From the NCBI RefSeq assembly GCF_038396675.1, contig NC_088922.1:67795001-67859000 (forward strand): a DNA stretch of 64,000 nucleotides, in the 5' to 3' direction. The position numbers and the translations under genes are program-made. The notes under the pieces were generated by a model. The model did not search any database and was not told the DNA's origin. It saw only the letters and a program-made list of their open reading frames with translations. Source of the stretch: Hydra vulgaris. Its lineage: Eukaryota > Cnidaria > Hydrozoa > Anthoathecata > Hydridae. Below, piece after piece: positions 59,310-64,000 of this stretch; the first letter of the stretch is position 1, and every line of letters starts with the position of its first letter.

Positions 59310-61562
59310 ATTCTCTTAGAGTTATCAGTCTTTCATATGCCAAAGATTTTGGTTTAATGCCTGGTCAAAAAATTTGCACTAGTTGCAGAAAAGTTCTGAA
59401 TTGCAAACATAATACAAAAGAAAATGAACTCCAAGAAAAAGAAATTTATGTTGACAACCATACATTAAAAGAAGATCTTAATTCAAGTATTGCAAGTTTT
59501 GGATGCTCACCTCTAAAACTTGTTTCAAAAAAGATAGAGTTGCATATGGAAAGCGTAAAATTGATAGCGTAAGAGCTCATACACAAAAGGCTGTTGCCAA
59601 TGTGCTAGGTTTAGAAATAGCTGCACTTTGTGGAATTGAATCACCCTCAAAAAAATGTTTGAAAAAAACAAACACAGATTTAGACAATATTATGACTCAA
59701 ATTAAGTCAAAATTTGAAAAAACATTGTCAAATTCTGAAAAAATCACACTTCTTACACTCACCCCAGACAGTTGGTCAATAGAGAAAACTCAGAAGTTTT
59801 TTTTTACTCCAAAAAGATCTGTAGTACAAGCCAGAAAATTAAGTAAAAAAAGTGGAATACTATCAAAACCTTCTCCAAAATTGGGTAGAAAACTAAGCGA
59901 AGATGTAATTACAGAGGTTGTTCATTTCTACGAATGCGATGAATATTCAAGGGTTTGTCCAGGAAAAAAAGAGTTTGTTTCAGTTAAAGTAGATAGTAAA
60001 AAGCAACATATCCAAAAGCGCCTTCTACTAGTCAATATGAAAGAGCTACATATTGAGTTTAAAAAGAAATATAATTATCTTAAAGTTGGATTTTCAAAAT
60101 TTTGTGAGCTAAGGCCCAAGTGGTGCATTCCTGTGGGTGGTGCTTCTGGTCTGCATGCAGTTTGTGTTTGCCAGTACCATCAAAATGTAAAGCTCCTTGT
60201 ACAGAAAATTCCTGGAATTTCTGATTACAAAATCTTATTAAAATTAATGGTTTGTAGCATTGAAAATAGAGATTGTATGCTGCATAGCTGCGATAAATGT
60301 CCTGCTAAAAAGGTTTTGTTAGACTACATTGACACTTTGTTTACAGAAAAAGAAATTAGTGAAGTTAACTTTTATCAATGGCAAAAATCAAATTACCAAT
60401 GTACTTTAGTACCAGCAACTCTACCTTTAGATGAATTTATTGAAATGGTTTATGAACAGTTAGATAGTTTACGAGTGCATCATTTTATATCAAAAAGTCA
60501 AGCCACCTACTACCAACATTTGAAAACTAATTTAAAAGAAAATCAAGCTTTGGTTCTTCTTGACTTTGCAGAAAACTATAGTTTTCTAATACAGGATGCA
60601 GTGCAAGGTTTTCACTGGAATAACAGCCAAGCAACTGTGCACCCCTTTGTTGCGTATTTTATAAAAGATGGAAAACTTGATAGTCAAAGTTATTGTGTTA
60701 TATCAGATCATCTGAAACATGGAACAGATGCTGTTCATTGCTTTATCGGTAATGTTATTGATAAACTTAAACAATTACAAACATTTGAACACATTATCTA
60801 TTTTAGTGATGGAGCTGCATCACAATATAAAAATTACAAAAATCTTATCAACTTATGCTACCATAAACACGATTTTTACATGACTGCAGAGTGGCACTTT
60901 TTTGCAACATCGCATGGTAAAAGCCCTTGTGATGGTGTTGGTGGAACAGTGAAACGTCTTGTTGCACGAGCCAGTCTACAATCACTAAACGATCCTATTG
61001 ACACACCAAGTAAAATGTACAGCTGGTGTGTTCAACACGTCAAAGGAATACCTTTTTTTTTGTTGACAAAGTTTCAATAGAAACACATACTACAAACTTC
61101 AATTTGGAAAAGAGATATCGTTCTTGTTCGACAATACCTGGGACACGAAACCACCACAGTTTTATCCCAATGTCACTTACCTCAATAAAAATAAGAAGAG
61201 TCTCATTTGATATTACTTGCACTAATGTGGATTTTTCTACTTGCAGAACTTATATTAATAAAATTTCCAGTTACTCATCAGCAGAATATGCGGCCTGCGT
61301 TTACGATGCTCAATGGTATTTAGGAAATATTCTTAGTATTTCAGAAGAGCATCAAGATCTTAATATGAAATTCATGAAAAAGTCTTTATGTAACAAGTTT
61401 ACGTGGCCATGCAGAGATGATCTTTGTTGGGTACCTCTAATGCATATTTTATGCAAAGTGCAATCTCTTAAAGTCCAGTCAAACAGTGGAAGATTTTATA
61501 GTATTGACTTAAAAGAAATCAATGAGATTATTTTATTATTTGAGAAATTTAACTTTTTGTAA
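59310..61562 (+). pseudogene. Transposase exon 2 of the 4.4-kb element, two homopolymer frameshifts
   Basis: After TTTTTTAG the frame gives KICTSCRKVLNC (zinc-binding Cys pair). At an A6 run near 59526-59531 one base shifts the frame to RVAYGKRKIDSVRAHTQKAV, then to FYECDEYSRVCPGKKEFVSV, PVGGASGLHAVCVCQYHQNV, CMLHSCDKCPAKK, LVLLDFAENYSFLIQDAVQG, FSDGAASQYKNYKNLI and HFFATSHGKSPCDGVGGTVK. A T-run at about 61048-61057 causes the second shift to FFFVDKVSIETH and on to RYRSCSTIPGTRNHHSF. The Asp of LDFAENY, the Asp of FSDGAASQ and the acidic residue in SHGKSPCDGVGG are candidates for the DDE/D triad (inference). This is a widespread uncharacterised family in arthropods and cnidarians. The total protein would be near 830 residues. 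Confidence 0.75.
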
Positions 61563-61796
61563 ATTTTATTATTTTTGTTTATTTTCTTAAAAACATTTTG
61601 TTTGTTTTTCATTAAAAGAATTATTGTATTATAAAGAGGGGAGGGGACAGAGGGGAGGGGACTTTATCTATTGGGATTTAAAAGTTCTTTATCTAAAGGG
61701 ATTAAAAGGCTTTAAGCAATGATATTTTTTAATTGATATTTCATAATAAATAACATTATATAATTCAATACATTTATTTATTATGTCAATTTCAGA
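61563..61796. other. 3' untranslated region of the transposase
   Basis: AT-rich with a short G-rich run (GAGGGGAGGGGACAGAGGGG) and ATAAAGG/CTAAAGGG direct repeats. ATTAAA and AATAAA motifs near 61612 and 61745 could serve as polyadenylation signals. Confidence 0.45.
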
Positions 61797-62531
61797 ATTT
61801 TATGGAAAATTTACCTGACTTTTAGAGACTACCTTTTGGGGGTTATAAATAAGCGCCCATTAATTTTTTTGGTTTTTATTAATTAACAGTCTTTAATTGA
61901 TGCGTATAAAAAATTTTATTAAAATAAAAAAGTGCCATCATAGGTAACAGATGCTTTGCATCACAGATCAATTTTACGAAAATCTCGATCTGACTCATTT
62001 TGGAGACCTATAACTTTTGAATGCAGCTCTTTAATCAACTGATTTTTTTTAAAATGTTTATCCACCACATGTAGATCAGCAGGCAATTTGATTTGTATTA
62101 ACTTTGTAACTAGTTTTTAAGATTAAGGTCTTTAAAATCACAAAAAAACTTATTCTTAAGACAAAAAAATCAACTTTAGCCCGCCATTATGGAAAAAGTT
62201 AAGATGCCAGAAATAATATTTTTTTCTTTTTTCAAAGTATCCACAGCACACTTGCTATCTTATAATAATTGAAGTATAAAACTAACTTGTTCAAAAGTTA
62301 TTGGCTGTTAAAAATGATGAAAAAACCCTTTTTTCTTGTAGAGTGAAATTTTATGCAAAATAGCCCACTACTTAAATAGCGTTTTCTCAAGAACCATATT
62401 AGATATTGATCTAAAATTTTCAAAACATGCTTTTAACATATATATGTACAAAATCAAAAAATTTCAATAAAATCTGAGATGGTCCATGAGGGACCTTATT
62501 AAAATTTGCACCACTTGACATGGAATGACCC
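61797..62531. repeat. Right long inverted repeat arm
   Basis: The mirror of the left arm, beginning TTTTATGGAAAATTTACCTG and ending GGAATGACCC. The differences from the left arm are scattered single bases and small indels. Confidence 0.9.
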
Positions 62532-62535
62532 TAAT

Positions 62536-63342
62536 GCAAAAGTTCGCAATGATGGAGAGTATTTTAATTTGCTTTTGGATTTCAGTTTTCTTTGAGTTAA
62601 ATCTTTAACACCAAGATTTAGACTATTTAAAGTTGCTGTGGCTTCATCACTAATTAAACGTTTTTCTTGTAATTCATTTATCACATTTTACAGTTTTGCA
62701 ACTTTTTTTTTGAGACTGCGGTTTTGTTGGATTACATATGATACGTTTTTTCTGTAATTTATAAGCATATAATACAAAAGACAACTTCTTGTTGACAGTT
62801 TGCAAATTGTCCGAATCAGTTTCCATGCAATCTTCTACACTCATTTTTTTATTTGTGCTAATCATCTTTTCTTCATAAGTATTCTCAAAAACTGTGTCAC
62901 TTTTTTCTTTCTTTATCTGTTTAAATTTTACTAGTGGTTGTTTTTAAATGTTTTAGAAAACCAAAAATTGTTGGTATTGCATCAGGTTTCATATATTTTC
63001 CAAACATTAACCTGATGTTTTGCTTTCGTCAGAGCAATTTTTACAAATATGATCTGAACAAATAAAACTAGCGGAAGAGAGGACAAAATTCTTTCGTTTT
63101 GTTGCAAGAATCCAAGCTGCTCTTTTATCTGGATTTACTGGAAATCTATTTAAAAATGGATAGCTAGGATTCATTATACATACAGTGTTTGTCTTTAAAA
63201 ATTAACATAATAAATTTCTATTGAATCTTTAAAAACAAAATGTTTAGTTTATATAGATAGTAAATTCTTACCTATGAAAACTTCTGGAAACCCCTTTAGC
63301 AGATCTAACTGTACACCCAAAAGCACTACACGAATTAACCAT
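62536..63342 (-). pseudogene. P/THAP-type transposase number 2, N-terminal part
   Basis: An exon starting at the ATG 63342 reads MVNSCSAFGCTVRSAKGVSR (THAP C2CH finger, first Cys pair CSAFGC) and ends at ATAG/GTAAGA (63271). The next coding stretch (about 63165-63020) reads FPVNPDKRAAWILATKRKNF and ASFICSDHIC, the middle and second metal-binding half of a THAP domain. After a frame change MKPDAIPTIFGFLKHLK follows. Further down, frames 62865-62674 and 62684-62536 supply the linker to RTFA, where the 4.4-kb element is inserted. At least three frame breaks. Confidence 0.8.
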
Positions 63343-63884
63343 TTTAAAACAAGTACTAAATCTTTAAATATGTTGTACATAAATATATATGTATATTATA
63401 GATAAATATATTATACATAAATATAGATGTATAACTATATATTCAATATTAGTCTCTTAAACCATATAAGTCTTGCATTATACAACCGTATACAATTTAA
63501 AAAAGTATTTCATGGCATATTATTTTAATAAGATTGTTATTTGCATTGCAGTATTATACTAATACTGAGTATTTGAAAAGCTTTTTTTTTTTATTTGGAT
63601 TTTTAAAATCTTTTAATATGAAGTCAACTAAAATAATTTTTAGTAACTAATTTTATTTAGTTCATCTGTAATTAAAATATATATAAACCCTAAATGAATT
63701 TAAAATTTCTACGAAAATATTGTTTTATGCAATGCAAAATATAACTTGAAATTAAATTGTAAACATTGTTCAATTTATAATCGCTGATTAAACTACATTT
63801 TTCTACCTTACTCTATGTCATCAAGGTAAAGTTTCAATTATTTCTGCCTATGAAATAATTGAAGTCATGAAATAAATTAACCCC
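63343..63884. other. AT-rich sequence upstream of the THAP gene
   Basis: No gene. It contains ATATATGTATATTATAG-like repeats near 63380-63440. The left or right end of the P-type element number 2 would be expected here, but I could not identify it. Confidence 0.4.
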
Positions 63885-64000
63885 CATAACAAATTAACTC
63901 CCGTTGCGTAAAAAATTACCCGGGGAGTTAATCTATTTTGAAATAGATTAACTCCCGTTGAAATAAATTAACCCCTGTCGGTGAAACAAATCAACTCCCC
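63885..64000. repeat. AAATTAACTCCC repeat cluster with 16-bp hairpin
   Basis: AAATTAACTCCCGTTG and near copies recur at least four times up to the window edge. GGGAGTTAATCTATTT (63923-63938) pairs perfectly with AAATAGATTAACTCCC (63941-63956). It may be the end of an element that continues beyond the window. Confidence 0.7.

Larger units (their letters stand above)
58114..62531 (+). mobile_element. 4.4-kb LIR DNA transposon with TAAT target duplication
   Basis: The termini are GGGTCATTCCATG..AAGTGGTGCAAA and its inverse. Inverted arms run about 58114-58840 and 61797-62531 (0.73 kb) with only small indels, for example 9 bp near 58137. TAAT lies on both sides (58110-58113, 62532-62535). It is inserted in the P/THAP gene number 2, and removing the element plus one TAAT rejoins a family-consistent frame (RTFA then LTLHFYS). 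The interior has one spliced transposase gene. High arm similarity and few lesions suggest recent activity. Confidence 0.9.

Noticed and set aside
61040..61222. 60-residue minus-strand ORF
   Set aside because: It is antisense to the transposase C-terminal coding region, which has clear family similarity on the plus strand.

Overview
The window is a stretch of very A+T-rich animal DNA made almost entirely of mobile elements and their wreckage. It contains spliced transposase genes with short GT-AG introns, tRNA-headed SINEs, CR1-group LINEs, hAT elements, THAP-domain (P-superfamily) elements, long-inverted-repeat DNA transposons and at least a dozen (TA)n arrays. This combination fits a cnidarian such as Hydra. 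That is an inference from overall character, not from a diagnostic gene. No intact single-copy housekeeping gene, rRNA gene or functional tRNA gene was recognised. The best non-standard gene is a spliced, damaged, PIN/FEN-like gene on the minus strand (about 19.1-28.2 kb).

Layout. 0-5.7 kb: (TA)n arrays alternating with three copies of a 0.6-kb element that carries 42-bp tandem repeats, then a dead LINE reverse transcriptase piece. 5.7-11.4 kb: an old hAT element marked by 15-bp terminal inverted repeats, with a broken C-terminal transposase. 11.4-19.1 kb: LINE endonuclease debris, a fold-back element hit by a SINE, and unassigned AT-rich DNA. 19.1-28.2 kb: the PIN/FEN-like gene, whose true C-terminus is a polyaspartate run of about 70 residues and one of whose introns holds a 4.1-kb element with CCCAGTCGGCA ends. 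28.2-33.9 kb: tandem repeats, a 96/36-bp minisatellite and candidate exons. 34-40.2 kb: two minus-strand LINEs, the second nearly full length with ORF1, endonuclease and reverse transcriptase.

42-58 kb is a set of nested insertions. One hAT (DUF4371-type) transposase gene on the minus strand has its N-terminal part at 56.0-54.4 kb and its C-terminal part at 42.7-42.2 kb. It is split by a SINE. The SINE is itself split at a TA by an 11.5-kb insert with CCCAGTGAAAAA ends. That insert contains a P-like element (with its own SINE) and a 6.8-kb long-inverted-repeat transposon, which in turn contains another SINE and two MITEs. 56.9-63.3 kb repeats the theme: a THAP/P-type transposase gene is cut by a 4.4-kb element with 0.7-kb inverted repeats and a TAAT target duplication. 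That element's own spliced transposase is nearly intact, with only two homopolymer frameshifts.

The two long-inverted-repeat transposons (47.2-54.0 and 58.1-62.5 kb) carry different large DDE-like proteins. I recognise both as multi-copy animal families but cannot place them in a named superfamily from sequence alone. The nesting gives a readable relative age order for most insertions.
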